NCBI RefSeq assembly: GCF_002846395.1 | Contig: NZ_PJMU01000003.1 | Coordinates: forward strand, 558,001-622,000 | DNA from: Pontibacter ramchanderi | GTDB lineage: Bacteria; Bacteroidota; Bacteroidia; Cytophagales; Hymenobacteraceae | Length of the DNA: 64,000 nucleotides | Direction: 5' to 3' | Shown here: piece after piece, positions 16,979 through 26,508 of the stretch | Layout of the letters: each line of letters starts with the position of its first letter | How positions within the stretch are numbered: the first letter of the stretch is position 1 | Position numbers and translations under genes: made by a program | The notes under the pieces: model-generated | The model's input: the letters and a program-made list of their open reading frames with translations, nothing else | Told to the model about the DNA's origin: nothing | The model's database searches: none

Positions 16979-18289
16979 TTATAGACGAGCGTCGGAGAGC
17001 TCTTTTGGGAGTACTCCTTTTACGTCGTAGATCACAGCTTTTTCTTTGCAAAGCTTGCTTAGGTCGAGTGACTTGAACTCTTCATGTGAAACGGCTAGGA
17101 TGACAGCATCGCAATCAGTAGTGCCGTTTAACTCCTTCACCGAACTCCAGCCATATTCATGCTTTACCTCAGTTGGCTCAGCCCAGGGGTCGTATATGGT
17201 GATGTTGGTATTGTACTCCTTCAAGGTGCGTAAGATGTCTACTACTTTGGTGTTGCGCACGTCCGGACAGTTCTCCTTAAAGGTGATTCCTAGCACCAGG
17301 ATATTAGCACCTTTTACAGGGATATCCTTTTTAACCATCAGTTTGATCACTTCATGGGCTACGTACTCACCCATGCCGTCGTTTAAGCGACGACCGGCCA
17401 GAATAATCTCTGGATGATAGCCAGCCTCTTGCGCCTTCTGAGCCAGATAGTAAGGATCTACCCCAATACAGTGGCCGCCCACCAAGCCAGGCTTAAACTT
17501 CAGGAAGTTCCATTTCGTGCCAGCCGCTTCTAATACTTCGTCCGTATCAATGCCCAAACGGTTGAAAATCTTAGCCAGTTCGTTCACAAAGGCAATGTTG
17601 ATATCACGCTGCGCATTCTCGATCACTTTGGCTGCTTCAGCAACTTTAATAGAGGCCGCCTTGTGTGTACCGGCTGTAATCACACTTTTGTAGAGCCTAT
17701 CTACTTTCTCAGCAGTTTCAGGCGTAGAGCCGGAAGTGATTTTCAGGATTTTAGCTACCGTGTGTTCCTTATCGCCAGGGTTGATGCGTTCAGGTGAGTA
17801 GCCTGCAAAAAAGTCTTCGTTGAATTTCAGACCTGACATACGCTCCAGCACCGGCACGCACTCCTCTTCTGTTACGCCAGGGTATACAGTAGATTCATAG
17901 ATTACGATATCTCCACGCTTCAACACCTTACCAACTGTTTCGCTCGCTTTGTAAAGAGGAGTTAAGTCAGGACGGTTGTTTTTATCAACAGGGGTAGGAA
18001 CAGTTACTATAAAATAGTTACATGTCTCAATATCTTGCAGTTGATCGGAGCAATAGAGACCAGATTGCCCATTTGTATTAGGAGCTAATACAGATTTTAA
18101 GTATTCATCTTCTACTTCCAATGTGCGGTCATGCCCGCTGTTCAGTTCCTGAACACGTCCCTCATTAATATCGAAACCAACGGCTGGAAATTTCTTTGCA
18201 AACTCTACGGCCAGCGGTAGTCCTACATAACCCAATCCAATCACGGCGATCCTGGCATTCTCTATACCTGTCATTTCTGTACCTGACAT
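16979..18289 (-). CDS. UDP-N-acetylhexosamine 6-dehydrogenase (WbpO/TviB type)
   Basis: The 436-residue protein has the three-domain UDP-sugar dehydrogenase layout. The NAD motif is [20 protein letters not shown] near residue 14. The catalytic Cys lies in [15 protein letters not shown] near residue 270. The C-terminal domain has [19 protein letters not shown]. The early VGFDIN and the [11 protein letters not shown] form are typical of the Vi-antigen TviB/WbpO group, which oxidises UDP-GlcNAc or UDP-GalNAc to the uronic acid. Start ATG at 18289; an alternative ATG lies five codons inside. It is separated from wzc by a 138-bp spacer with a strong hairpin and from the epimerase by a solo repeat arm. 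Confidence 0.88.
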   Translation of the reverse strand: MSGTEMTGIENARIAVIGLGYVGLPLAVEFAKKFPAVGFDINEGRVQELNSGHDRTLEVEDEYLKSVLAPNTNGQSGLYCSDQLQDIETCNYFIVTVPTPVDKNNRPDLTPLYKASETVGKVLKRGDIVIYESTVYPGVTEEECVPVLERMSGLKFNEDFFAGYSPERINPGDKEHTVAKILKITSGSTPETAEKVDRLYKSVITAGTHKAASIKVAEAAKVIENAQRDINIAFVNELAKIFNRLGIDTDEVLEAAGTKWNFLKFKPGLVGGHCIGVDPYYLAQKAQEAGYHPEIILAGRRLNDGMGEYVAHEVIKLMVKKDIPVKGANILVLGITFKENCPDVRNTKVVDILRTLKEYNTNITIYDPWAEPTEVKHEYGWSSVKELNGTTDCDAVILAVSHEEFKSLDLSKLCKEKAVIYDVKGVLPKELSDARL

Positions 18290-18333
18290 CTTTTTATGTT
18301 CGTTTTTCTAGTTTTTAGTATACGTAAACTTGC

Positions 18334-18405
18334 AACACACCCCTGCCCCTCTCAAGAGGGGATATCTCCTGTCAATTCCCCTCTTGAGAGGGGCAGGGGT
18401 GTGTT
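18334..18405. repeat. Perfect 29-bp inverted repeat hairpin (CACACCCCTGCCCCTC family)
   Basis: The arms 18334-18362 and 18377-18405 are exact reverse complements (AACACACCCCTGCCCCTC... ) around a 14-base loop. Each arm also contains the smaller hairpin CCCCTC-TCAA-GAGGGG. Single arms of the same family occur near 27,764 and 49,619. The structure fills the spacer between wzc (upstream on the minus strand) and the dehydrogenase gene, so it could attenuate or stabilise the polysaccharide transcript. There is no T-run typical of an intrinsic terminator directly after the minus-strand stem. Confidence 0.9.
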
Positions 18406-18427
18406 CTTTTTGCAAATCAATAATTTA

Positions 18428-20788
18428 TTAGCCTTTCACCAATTTCCTTAACTTCCCACCAAGCCCCTTCTTACCATCTTCTTCGTAGTAATTGCCATAA
18501 CCGTACCCATAGCCATACGAATAGCCATAGCTATTGCTCTTCTTTGCATCGTTTAAGACGATCATTGGATGCTTTAGCTTTCGTGACTTATAAAGTTCGT
18601 CGATAATCTGAAGCTGCTTCTTGTGTGTATAATTGTAGCGCACTATATAAAGGCTAGAATCAATGTATGGAGCAAGTGCTAATGAATCGGCAACTTGACC
18701 AACCGGTGAAGAATCCAGGATAATATAATCAAAGGCAGCCTTTAACTCATCAATTAGTGTTCCGATCTTTGGAAGCAGCATTAGTTCTGCTGGATTTGGA
18801 GGGATGGGACCGGAACCGATAATCGCCAGTTCCTGCATTTCGGGTGCAAATTGAATTAAGTCTTCAACCTCTACTGTATCAGAAATAAGGTAATTGGTAA
18901 TACCAATGTTATTGGGAAGGTTAACACCTTGTGTAAGTTTAGGCTTACGCAAGTCAAATCCTAATACTATCACTTTCTTGCCTGTCATGACCAAACTGGC
19001 AGCCAGGTTCAAACTAAAGAAGGTTTTTCCCTCTCCACTCATACTGGAAGTAACCAGGATCACTTTATTTTCTTTGCCTCCTGCAGCGAACTGTAAATTA
19101 GCACGTAACAGACGGAAAAGTTCTGCGCTTGAGCTACGACTTTGCTGGCTGATCACTAACATTTGGTCAGTATCATTATGGCCAATTTCGCCTAAAATAG
19201 GAGTTGGGGTAGCCCTTTCAACATCCCTTATTTCTATTACAGTGTCGTTTAACATATCTCGCAGGAATATGCCTGCAAACGGTATGGCCAGTCCTGCTAA
19301 TAAGGCTATTAAATAGATATTCGTTGATTGCGGTTCAATTGGGCTGCCACCCGCCACTGCCGGATCAATAACACGGGAATTAGAAGGTGTAATAGCTTGA
19401 GATAATGCTGCTTCTTCCCTCTTTTGAAGTAGAAAGAGGTAAAGTCCTTCTTTAACACCTTGCTGACGATTAATTTCGGTCAATTCACGCTGCATAGACG
19501 GTACCTGCCATACTTGCGATTCGAACTGGCGAGCATTAGCCTGCAGATTCCGTCGAATTACTAGTAACCCTTCGCGAATGTTGCGAATATTCTCCAGAAT
19601 ATTCAGCCTTAGTATATCCAATTGCTCATTTACGTTACGAAGTATAGGGTTACTCTCTGTTACAGAACGCCCTAAGCGTCGACGCTGATTTTGCAAATTA
19701 TTGAAATTAGCAATTAAGCCACCAAGAGTCGGATCAGAAATATCCAAGCTGGTTGGAACCAATTCATACTTATTTTCTTCTTTTTGCAGGTAAGATTCTA
19801 CTGATTTTAGTATTTCTAATTTAATCTCGTTATCTGTAATCTGCTGTTTTAAGCCATGAGCTGTATTTAAATATAAACCTCCGCTCGCTGACTGATCAAT
19901 AATTCGATTTTCCTGCAGATAGTTCTGCACATCTTTTTCTACAGCACTTAGCTCCCCTGTTAAGTAAATGAGGCGCTCATCAATAAACTGGATTGTCTTT
20001 GTGACAGCCAGGTTTTTCTCATTGATAGATTCACGGTTATAAACCTCGATCAACTTGTTTAAAATATCTTTGCCTTTTGCTGGTACAGGATCCGTCAAAC
20101 TAAGTTCCATGACGGTGGCAAATTCATTGATACTTCTCACCCCTAACCCCTTGCTATAACGACTTGCTAACTTACGTAAGTCGTTAAAACGGACCAAAAT
20201 ACGTCGCCCTTGATCATTCGTTACATCCGAATCAGCTACAATAGTGAATACACCATACTTTTTTCGAATCTGCTCTCCAAACTTATGCGTTGAGACTTTG
20301 TTCTCTCCTTCCCAGATACTAAAAGTATTTCCATCTTCTATCTCTACAATAAAATTTTTCCCTAATCCCGTAGAGTCTAATTGTGCAATTACTGCTTTAA
20401 CAGGGCTTCTGCCTCCATACAGTTCAGGTGACTTAATGCGTCCTTCCCCAAAGTAAGAAACTTCAAGACCAAGCTCTTGTAATACGCGCTCCATTAACCC
20501 CTTAGATTTGATGATAAGGACTTCGTTAGAGAATGACTTACTAACTTTTAAGCCAGCTAAATCTCCTAAAACGCCACTAGTAGCCAAATCAGCGCCACTC
20601 TCGTCCTTGATCAGGATAGTTGCTTTAATGCTATAAACTGGAGTTGAGTAGCGTAAGTACAGATGCGCAGCCATAAGAGCAATAGCTGCACCAATCACAA
20701 AAAGGTACCAGTAACGCAGGTAGCGCATTACGAGTGCCTTTATATCTAGAGACTCTGTGTTATCTTCCTGGAAATCGAGTTCGGACAT
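18428..20788 (-). CDS. wzc: Polysaccharide co-polymerase / tyrosine autokinase (Wzc)
   Basis: The 786-residue protein has the two parts of BY-kinase Wzc proteins. The N-terminal Wzz domain begins with a membrane helix (YWYLFVIGAAIALMAA, about residues 29-45), runs through a long periplasmic coiled-coil region, and ends with a second helix near residue 490 (IYLIALLAGLAIPFAGIFL). The cytoplasmic kinase has Walker A SSMSGEGKTFF near residue 580, Walker A' VLGFDLRKPKL, and Walker B YIILDSSPVG. The C-terminal tail is a tyrosine cluster (SYGYSYGYGYGYGNYYEED), the autophosphorylation site. It controls polymer length and export with Wza, whose gene lies 23 bases upstream. Confidence 0.93.
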   Translation of the reverse strand: MSELDFQEDNTESLDIKALVMRYLRYWYLFVIGAAIALMAAHLYLRYSTPVYSIKATILIKDESGADLATSGVLGDLAGLKVSKSFSNEVLIIKSKGLMERVLQELGLEVSYFGEGRIKSPELYGGRSPVKAVIAQLDSTGLGKNFIVEIEDGNTFSIWEGENKVSTHKFGEQIRKKYGVFTIVADSDVTNDQGRRILVRFNDLRKLASRYSKGLGVRSINEFATVMELSLTDPVPAKGKDILNKLIEVYNRESINEKNLAVTKTIQFIDERLIYLTGELSAVEKDVQNYLQENRIIDQSASGGLYLNTAHGLKQQITDNEIKLEILKSVESYLQKEENKYELVPTSLDISDPTLGGLIANFNNLQNQRRRLGRSVTESNPILRNVNEQLDILRLNILENIRNIREGLLVIRRNLQANARQFESQVWQVPSMQRELTEINRQQGVKEGLYLFLLQKREEAALSQAITPSNSRVIDPAVAGGSPIEPQSTNIYLIALLAGLAIPFAGIFLRDMLNDTVIEIRDVERATPTPILGEIGHNDTDQMLVISQQSRSSSAELFRLLRANLQFAAGGKENKVILVTSSMSGEGKTFFSLNLAASLVMTGKKVIVLGFDLRKPKLTQGVNLPNNIGITNYLISDTVEVEDLIQFAPEMQELAIIGSGPIPPNPAELMLLPKIGTLIDELKAAFDYIILDSSPVGQVADSLALAPYIDSSLYIVRYNYTHKKQLQIIDELYKSRKLKHPMIVLNDAKKSNSYGYSYGYGYGYGNYYEEDGKKGLGGKLRKLVKG

Positions 20789-20811
20789 TTTATAAAATAG
20801 GAAGCGTTAGA

Positions 20812-21600
20812 TTACTTTAATAATTGATAGAGCACCCAAGCGGATGAAACAATACCAGCTGCGAAGCCCCAGTTACGGCGAATGAAGCTCGTACCTGTCA
20901 CTTTAGCCTTATCTGGCTCTACATAAACAATATCATTTTGCTGCAGGTAGAAATAAGGGGAAGTTAGTGCTTCTTTGCTGTTCAGGTTCAGGCGTGCCAT
21001 GCTTCGCTGCCCATCCTGCTCCCGAATTACCAGCACGTTATGCATCTTGCCATAAATGGAGATTCCACCTGCCATAGCCAGTCCCTCCAGAATGTTTACC
21101 TCTTCGTTATCAGCTGGCACAGTCACTACGGTCGGTCCTGTCTCCCCCATCATGGTGAAACGAAAGTTTTGCAGTCTTACCTTCACAATAGGGTCCTGCA
21201 CATAATCACGTATTTTCAACAATAGGGTATCCCGCACTTGCTCTGTTGTTAAGCCCTGTACGAGCAGATTGCCGAGCACCGGGAAATCGACAGTTCCTTT
21301 TGTATCTACCAGATACCCTTCATTCTGGTTCCCTTGCTGACGCATCATCTGTCCGCCTCCGCCAGCTCCTTCTTCCATTACAATACCCCGGTTAAAGAGC
21401 ATGTTGGTTTCCATATTAGGTGTCAGCACTTCGATCGCCAGAAGATCCCCCGGCTTAATTGTCAGGCGTTTCATCTCAACCTGTTCCGTAATAAGCGGCT
21501 TCTGTTCAAGATCACTGAAATAGACAATATTACGGGTGCGGAGTGAACTGCAGGAGGCGAAGCAGAGAAGACTCAGAAAGAGTGCCAGTTTAATTTTCAT
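20812..21600 (-). CDS. wza: Outer-membrane polysaccharide export lipoprotein (Wza)
   Basis: From the ATG at 21600 the protein has 262 residues with a lipoprotein signal (KIKLALFLSLLCFASC, lipobox Cys at about 17). A frame starting five codons earlier (21615) is less fitting. Residues about 45-120 form the poly_export domain (LTIKPGDLLAIEVL, then GTVDFPVLGNLLVQGLT), with an SLBB domain after it (EEVNILEGLAMAGGISIYGK). A C-terminal helix (WGFAAGIVSSAWVLYQLL) matches the outer-membrane barrel helix of Wza. It forms the export channel and partners Wzc. As the first gene of the minus-strand run, its upstream region (21,601-21,779) should hold the locus promoter, but I see no clear TAnnTTTG box there. 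Confidence 0.9.
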   Translation of the reverse strand: MKIKLALFLSLLCFASCSSLRTRNIVYFSDLEQKPLITEQVEMKRLTIKPGDLLAIEVLTPNMETNMLFNRGIVMEEGAGGGGQMMRQQGNQNEGYLVDTKGTVDFPVLGNLLVQGLTTEQVRDTLLLKIRDYVQDPIVKVRLQNFRFTMMGETGPTVVTVPADNEEVNILEGLAMAGGISIYGKMHNVLVIREQDGQRSMARLNLNSKEALTSPYFYLQQNDIVYVEPDKAKVTGTSFIRRNWGFAAGIVSSAWVLYQLLK

Positions 21601-21779
21601 ACAGGGTAAAAACAAATTTGCTTGGGCTCTCGCCTTCTAAACAAAGTTTAAGCGTCTAAAGGCAAGCACACAAGTCTGCCAGAAAGCAAAATTACGGAAA
21701 ATGTTTTTGAAAACAGATTTTTAGGAATTATAAAAGCTCTCAGACTATTATAGTTCTATATAAGTATTCTAAAGTTTTC

Positions 21780-22760
21780 TTACTTCGTTTGTATGTGGTT
21801 ATTAATACCTAATTCACTTAAATCATTTTTTAATAGATAACTAAATTTTAAAGCACCAATTGGATTTAAATGATTAGCATCTAAAAAATCTTCAAAAGTA
21901 TTCAAAATCAACTCTTCTCGATTATTGTAGTCAATCAATAATACGCCCTTTTCATGCAGCAATATTTGTAGATTATTGATAAACGCTTCATAATTGCTTA
22001 TATTATTTTTAAATTCCTTTGTCAATGGGGGGACTATCAAAATGAGTCTAACGTTACTTTCATTACATAATTCGACTACTTTATTAAGGTATGTCTTCTG
22101 CAAATCGTTTATTGCAATACTATGACTCTTTAAGTTTTTTAACTGTTTTTCAGTAAGCTCATTTTTTAATTTATTAGTCTCTATATAGCCTCCAGGGATA
22201 TAGTAATCATTTGTAGGTTTTACCTCTATTACTTCAGAAAGTGGAGTATGAAAACGTGATATGTATATAGATAATAAACTATTAGCTGTTTCAAAATTTA
22301 ATTTTTTATTAACCATCTCTAGCATATTATCTGTCAACTCGTGATTAGAGACTATTTCAATGGATGCACCCATTCCATCACTGTCCATTCCTTCTAAATA
22401 AACATCCATAACTATTGTTTTAGGTCGAATACGATCTAGATGTTCCTTTAGGAGATAGTAAGTATTATAAGGTGTTTGTCCAGATGTTCCTAAGTTAAAT
22501 GTAGAGATGTTACTTTTTTCGAAAACTCGTGTATCAACTCCTCTATACATATGAGAAGAACCAATGAAGAGAATATCAATATTCTTTATTGTCTGAAGTT
22601 CTTGTAACCTCGAATAAGTATAGTACCCTCTTCCTGTAGTGTTTCTTGCATTCGGCAACCATCTATTAAAACCCAGTAATGTATATAGAAATAATACTAT
22701 GGCATATAATGCTATACTTAAAGCAATTACTCCAACAATTTTTATTACAAACCTCTTCAT
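21780..22760 (-). CDS. SGNH-hydrolase-like partner of MBOAT acyltransferase
   Basis: The 326-residue protein has one N-terminal membrane helix (IKIVGVIALSIALYAIVLFL) and an extracytoplasmic domain with the SGNH block I motif ILFIGSSHMYRGVD near residue 65. The C-terminal Asp-x-x-His lies in FLDANHLNPIGALKF near residue 300. Such proteins are usually encoded directly after MBOAT genes and act with them in O-acetylation of exported glycans, in the manner of AlgX/AlgJ or PatB. The start codon abuts the MBOAT stop without a gap, so the two genes form an operon. The DNA is AT-rich, as in the end of the MBOAT gene but unlike its beginning. Confidence 0.78.
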   Translation of the reverse strand: MKRFVIKIVGVIALSIALYAIVLFLYTLLGFNRWLPNARNTTGRGYYTYSRLQELQTIKNIDILFIGSSHMYRGVDTRVFEKSNISTFNLGTSGQTPYNTYYLLKEHLDRIRPKTIVMDVYLEGMDSDGMGASIEIVSNHELTDNMLEMVNKKLNFETANSLLSIYISRFHTPLSEVIEVKPTNDYYIPGGYIETNKLKNELTEKQLKNLKSHSIAINDLQKTYLNKVVELCNESNVRLILIVPPLTKEFKNNISNYEAFINNLQILLHEKGVLLIDYNNREELILNTFEDFLDANHLNPIGALKFSYLLKNDLSELGINNHIQTK

Positions 22761-24245
22761 TTAAAATTGAAAATATATAAATTCAGTATTGGAGAAATTA
22801 CCATATAGTATTATTGTTATAATCAAAAAACTATAGAGTGATAGCCTTAGTAAAGATGGATAACTTACTATCAAAGATTTAATTCTGTATCTTTCTTGAA
22901 TACTATCAATAATAATTAATACAGCTATAAATAATAATGCCAGAACGAAAACTTCTTTTGCTTTGCCTAATAGTATGTAATACTTGAAAGCAACACTACT
23001 AGATGTTATAGTGCTTAATGATTCAGTAAAGCCCATAAAAATATTTGTAGTAATATACCAAGCGTCGCCGATGGTATTGGCTCTGAAGAAAACCCATGCC
23101 AAGCATACTAGCACAAAAGTGCTACCTATCTGAATGAAACTATAAAGACTACCCCATTTTTTTAACCCTATCTGAGAGGCTAAGTTGTCCCGTTTCCTTT
23201 TTGTCACTTCCCCGAAAACCTGGTAAAAGCCATGCAGAGCACCCCATACCAGAAAGGTCCAGTTAGCCCCATGCCAGAAACCGCTCACCAGGAAAACTAT
23301 AAATATGTTATAGTACCAACGCCACTTCACCACCCGGTTACCACCAAGCGGGATGTAGAGGTAATCCCTGAACCAGGTTGATAGGGAGATGTGCCAGCGG
23401 CCCCAGAACTCCTTGATCGACTTGGAAAAATAGGGCCTGCGGAAGTTCTCCATCAGGTTAAAGCCCATCACCCGAGCCGCCCCGATGGCCATGTCGGAGT
23501 AGCCCGAAAAGTCGCAATAGATCTGGAAGGCAAAAAAGACGGTAGCAATGATCAGCGGAATGCCCTCATAGTTGGTGGGGTTGTTGTACACCTGATTAAC
23601 CATTATAGCCAGGCGGTCAGCCACCACCACTTTCTTGAACAGGCCCCAGGCCATGAGACGGAGGCCGCTCGTTACGCGGTCGTAGTCGAAATCGTGCTTC
23701 TGCTTGAGCTGCCCCAGCAGGTTGCCCGCACGCTCGATCGGGCCCGCCACCAGTTGCGGAAAGAAGGTCACGAAGAGCGCAAAAATACCCAGATGTTTTT
23801 CAGCCTTGATGCGACCATAATACACATCGATGGAGTAGCTCATCGTCTGGAAGGTGTAGAAGGAAATGCCCATGGGCAGCAGCAGCTCAAAGGCGGGCGC
23901 CGCGTAGCTCACTCCTAACAGATTAGCCAGATCAGAGGCTGCACCGTTGAAGAAGTTGTAGTACTTGAAGGTGAAGAGAATGCCAAGGTTGGAAACAAGG
24001 CTCAGCCACAGCCAGGGCTTGCGTCTTGCCCGCTCCTCTTCTGAGTAGCGGTCCATCATGCGCCCGCAGGTATAGTCGATCAGGGTAGAGATAACCAGGA
24101 TGATGGCATAGTCTACACGCCAGAACATGTAAAAGGTGTAGCTGGCAATAAGCAGCAGCAGCCAACGGAAACGATAGGGAAGCAGGAAGTAGAGCCCCAC
24201 CACGGTCGGGAAGAAGACCAGGAACTCGAAGGAGTTGAATAGCAT
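22761..24245 (-). CDS. MBOAT-family membrane O-acyltransferase (AlgI/DltB-like)
   Basis: This 494-residue protein has about 11 membrane segments and opens with MLFNSFEFLVFFPTVVGLYF, the usual AlgI-like start. The conserved GRWHISLSTWFRDYLYIPLGG motif is near residue 285, and the catalytic histidine lies in VSGFWHGANWTFLVWG near residue 320. It passes acyl groups from a cytoplasmic donor to a periplasmic carrier or glycan. The composition changes sharply within the gene: the part encoding the first about 350 residues (23,190-24,245) is GC-rich, and the rest (22,761-23,190) is AT-rich, suggesting a recombination join. It pairs with the SGNH gene downstream. Confidence 0.92.
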   Translation of the reverse strand: MLFNSFEFLVFFPTVVGLYFLLPYRFRWLLLLIASYTFYMFWRVDYAIILVISTLIDYTCGRMMDRYSEEERARRKPWLWLSLVSNLGILFTFKYYNFFNGAASDLANLLGVSYAAPAFELLLPMGISFYTFQTMSYSIDVYYGRIKAEKHLGIFALFVTFFPQLVAGPIERAGNLLGQLKQKHDFDYDRVTSGLRLMAWGLFKKVVVADRLAIMVNQVYNNPTNYEGIPLIIATVFFAFQIYCDFSGYSDMAIGAARVMGFNLMENFRRPYFSKSIKEFWGRWHISLSTWFRDYLYIPLGGNRVVKWRWYYNIFIVFLVSGFWHGANWTFLVWGALHGFYQVFGEVTKRKRDNLASQIGLKKWGSLYSFIQIGSTFVLVCLAWVFFRANTIGDAWYITTNIFMGFTESLSTITSSSVAFKYYILLGKAKEVFVLALLFIAVLIIIDSIQERYRIKSLIVSYPSLLRLSLYSFLIITIILYGNFSNTEFIYFQF

Positions 24246-24407
24246 AAGTTCGTTTGATCAACGCATTGTTCAATCTGCAAATTTGCGTATTTAGATCAGA
24301 TTCAGGAAGTAAAATGCAAAATATCTAGTGAAGCTAAGTATATGGTTAAAATTTAAAGTGGCCTATTATTCTTATCTTGCAACTTATTGATAGAACACGA
24401 CCATACC

Positions 24408-25304
24408 ATGAAAACGATAAACCCGAAAGAAACCAAAACGGCTGAAGTACATGCTTTATTGCTTGGAGCCATTGCGCCTCGGCCAATTGCCTTTGCCAGC
24501 ACGGTGGATGAGGAGGGAAACGTGAACCTGAGTCCTTTCAGCTTTTTCAATGTGTTCAGCGCCAAGCCGCCGATCGTGGTCTTCTCTCCTGCCCGCCGCG
24601 TGCGCGACAATACCAGCAAGCATACCCTGGAAAATGTGATGACAACCAAAGAGGTGGTGATCAACATCGGCAACTACGACATCGTAGAGCAGATGTCGCT
24701 GGCCAGCACGGAATACGATAAAGGGATTAACGAGTTCATTAAATCAGGCTTGACGCCGGAGCCTTCGGTGATGGTACGCGCACCCCGCGTGAAGGAAGCG
24801 CCCTTTGCCATGGAGTGCCGGGTGAACGAGGTGATCAGCCTGGGGCCGGAAGGCGGCGCGGGCAACCTGGTGATCTGTGAGGTGCTGCTGATCCATGTGA
24901 ATGAAAATATCCTGAACGAGGAAGGCAAGATAGACCCCTACAAACTCGACGCCGTGGCGCGTATGGGTGGCGACTACTACCTGCGGGCAAACGGTGATTG
25001 CATTTTCGAGTTGCCCAAGCCGGTGCGCAACAAAGGGGTTGGTGTTGATCAATTACCAGAACACATCCGCCACAGCAGCATATTGACCGGCAACCACCTG
25101 GCCCGCCTGGGCAATACAGAAGTGATACCTACTCAGGAGGAAGTGGAGGCTTTTAAAGCTGACCCGCTGGTAAGCTATACCCTTAACAAATACGGCCACG
25201 ACAAGGCGCAACTTCGCAGCGAGTTGGAAAAGCTAGGAAAGCAATTGCTGGATGACCACCAGGTGTTGGAGGCGTGGAAGGTGCTTTTATTAATGAGTGA
25301 GTGA
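24408..25304 (+). CDS. Flavin reductase-like FMN-binding domain protein
   Basis: From ATG at 24408 the protein has 298 residues; a TTG seven codons upstream is a weaker start. The first 200 residues match the flavoredoxin/flavin reductase-like domain: LLGAIAPRPIAFASTVDEEG, LSPFSFFNVFSAKPP, NVMTTKEVVINI, and AMECRVNEVISLG. Such enzymes bind FMN and use NAD(P)H to reduce flavins or small substrates in the cytoplasm. The C-terminal 100 residues (HIRHSSILTGNHLARLG onward) are an extension seen in the longer Bacteroidota members. It stands alone; the substrate is not known. Confidence 0.85.
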   Translation: MKTINPKETKTAEVHALLLGAIAPRPIAFASTVDEEGNVNLSPFSFFNVFSAKPPIVVFSPARRVRDNTSKHTLENVMTTKEVVINIGNYDIVEQMSLASTEYDKGINEFIKSGLTPEPSVMVRAPRVKEAPFAMECRVNEVISLGPEGGAGNLVICEVLLIHVNENILNEEGKIDPYKLDAVARMGGDYYLRANGDCIFELPKPVRNKGVGVDQLPEHIRHSSILTGNHLARLGNTEVIPTQEEVEAFKADPLVSYTLNKYGHDKAQLRSELEKLGKQLLDDHQVLEAWKVLLLMSE

Positions 25305-25644
25305 GTGGTTGAGTGAATGAGTGATTAGTTTTCGTGCACGATTGTCATCCCCCTACCCCCTTCGAAGGGGGACTTTTCGCACCCTGCTCTTGATTTGTTA
25401 TGCAGATCATCGGTAGCTGCGGGAAACTATCCCCTTGAGGGGATTATAGGGGTGTATTTTTGATGCTGCAAAGCTGTTAGTTTAGACAGTATACAGTTTT
25501 CTCACTCCTATAAACACCCCTCTTGCTCCCCTCAAGGGGAGAATTAGCCAGAATGAAACAGCCCTACTTTTGAAGGGGGCTGAGGGATGACGCACTATAG
25601 AAGAAATTTACCCATTTACGATTCGGACAGGTCGCGACCTGTCC
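25305..25644. repeat. Intergenic spacer with several G/C-rich palindromes
   Basis: This gene-free stretch holds a perfect 16-bp palindrome CCCCCTTCGAAGGGGG (25356-25371) preceded by CATCCCCCTA, a second motif CCCCTTGAGGGG with ATAGGGGTGT near 25,430, and a third CACCCCTCTTGCTCCCCTCAAGGGGAG near 25,513 (quoted in parts: CACCCCTC, then CCCCTCAAGGGG). They share the layout 'CCCC(T/C)n-hairpin plus an outer ACCCC/GGGGT' with the DUF559-element ends. The unrelated palindrome GGACAGGTCGCGACCTGTCC closes the spacer. No further gene is seen. Confidence 0.7.
25625..25644. repeat. 20-bp perfect palindrome GGACAGGTCGCGACCTGTCC
   Basis: This exact palindrome directly abuts the stop codon of the DUF6503-like gene. 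Variants occur near 26,460 (right half, CGACCTGTCC), 29,280 (ACAGGTTGCGACCTGC) and 36,896 (GACAGGTCGTGACCTGC), usually followed by CCCTACA. It is a small dispersed palindrome family, probably a hairpin in transcripts. Confidence 0.8.
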
Positions 25645-26406
25645 CTACAGGCCTTCTATCGAATTAACCTCTATCTCTTCCAGCACCACCTCTGAAACTT
25701 TTTCCATTTTACCGGCTTCGAAGGCTTGGTCATAAGCTTCCAGCGGGGTGGTTTCGTCTTTTAAGGTGTAGTTGATGTAGTCCTGAAAACGGATGCCGCC
25801 GATGGTGCGGGGATTGATGGCTTCGCGGAAGCGGGTGCCGCCGTCGTTTTCCTGGAAAGAGTAGGCCAGGTAGTCCATGGTATGGCGCTGCTGGTGGAAC
25901 CAGTAGACATAGACGTCCTGGTAACCTTCACCACCGCCTTCCTGCGCAAAGGTCACCCGCACTTTGTAGTAGGGCTCGCCCTTGATGGTCGTTTCGCCCA
26001 GGTATTCTTTGCGTACTGCTTCGTCGTTGAGGGCATAAGGCAGCAGCGCAAAGTAGATCACGGAGTTAACGGAAGCCGTGAAAGCCTTTTGCCTCTCCTC
26101 GGGCAGGTCCACTTCTACATCATTGACGGTGCGTGTGAAACCACTGTTACGCCACACATCCCTTACCTGTTGGCCAGTGGAGTCTGTAAAGGTGCGACTA
26201 TACACAAACACGCCACCATCGCGCAAGGCATGGTACTGCCTATCCCTAAATTTAAAGCTGATCGCACTTTTCAAGAAGCGATCTCCGCCATGCGCCTCAA
26301 TGGCCTGGTCTACAATCTGCTGCGCATCCGTCTGCTTTTCGGTTTGGCAGGAAGTGATGGTGATCAGGAGGAGGAAGAATAAGGTATAGAGTGCTTTGTG
26401 TGGCAT
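25645..26406 (-). CDS. DUF6503-like secreted lipoprotein
   Basis: The 253-residue protein starts with a lipoprotein signal (ALYTLFFLLLITITSC, Cys near 20), followed by AIEAHGGDRFLKSAISFKFRDRQYH. That HGG...FxFRDRxY segment is what I associate with the DUF6503 family of Bacteroidota. The rest is beta-rich (VFVYSRTF, GEPYYKVRVTF, QDVYVYWF, GGIRFQDYINY), suggesting a LolA/outer-membrane lipoprotein-sorting-like half-barrel in the periplasm. No catalytic motif is visible. It is transcribed alone. The stop is created at the edge of a dispersed palindrome. Function unknown. Confidence 0.72.
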   Translation of the reverse strand: MPHKALYTLFFLLLITITSCQTEKQTDAQQIVDQAIEAHGGDRFLKSAISFKFRDRQYHALRDGGVFVYSRTFTDSTGQQVRDVWRNSGFTRTVNDVEVDLPEERQKAFTASVNSVIYFALLPYALNDEAVRKEYLGETTIKGEPYYKVRVTFAQEGGGEGYQDVYVYWFHQQRHTMDYLAYSFQENDGGTRFREAINPRTIGGIRFQDYINYTLKDETTPLEAYDQAFEAGKMEKVSEVVLEEIEVNSIEGL

Positions 26407-26508
26407 GGCGTGTCGGATTTTAGATGCAGGGCAAGTTAATCATTTTCCAACTATCTGCAGGGACCGATAGCGACCTGTCCGAATCGTACATTAGTAATTT
26501 GTCCGAAT

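Noticed and set aside
16893..17051. N-terminal extension of the epimerase frame
   Set aside because: The extra 53 codons translate the solo repeat arm and antisense of the dehydrogenase gene and have no similarity to the family; ATG at 16892 has an upstream AAAGAGG.
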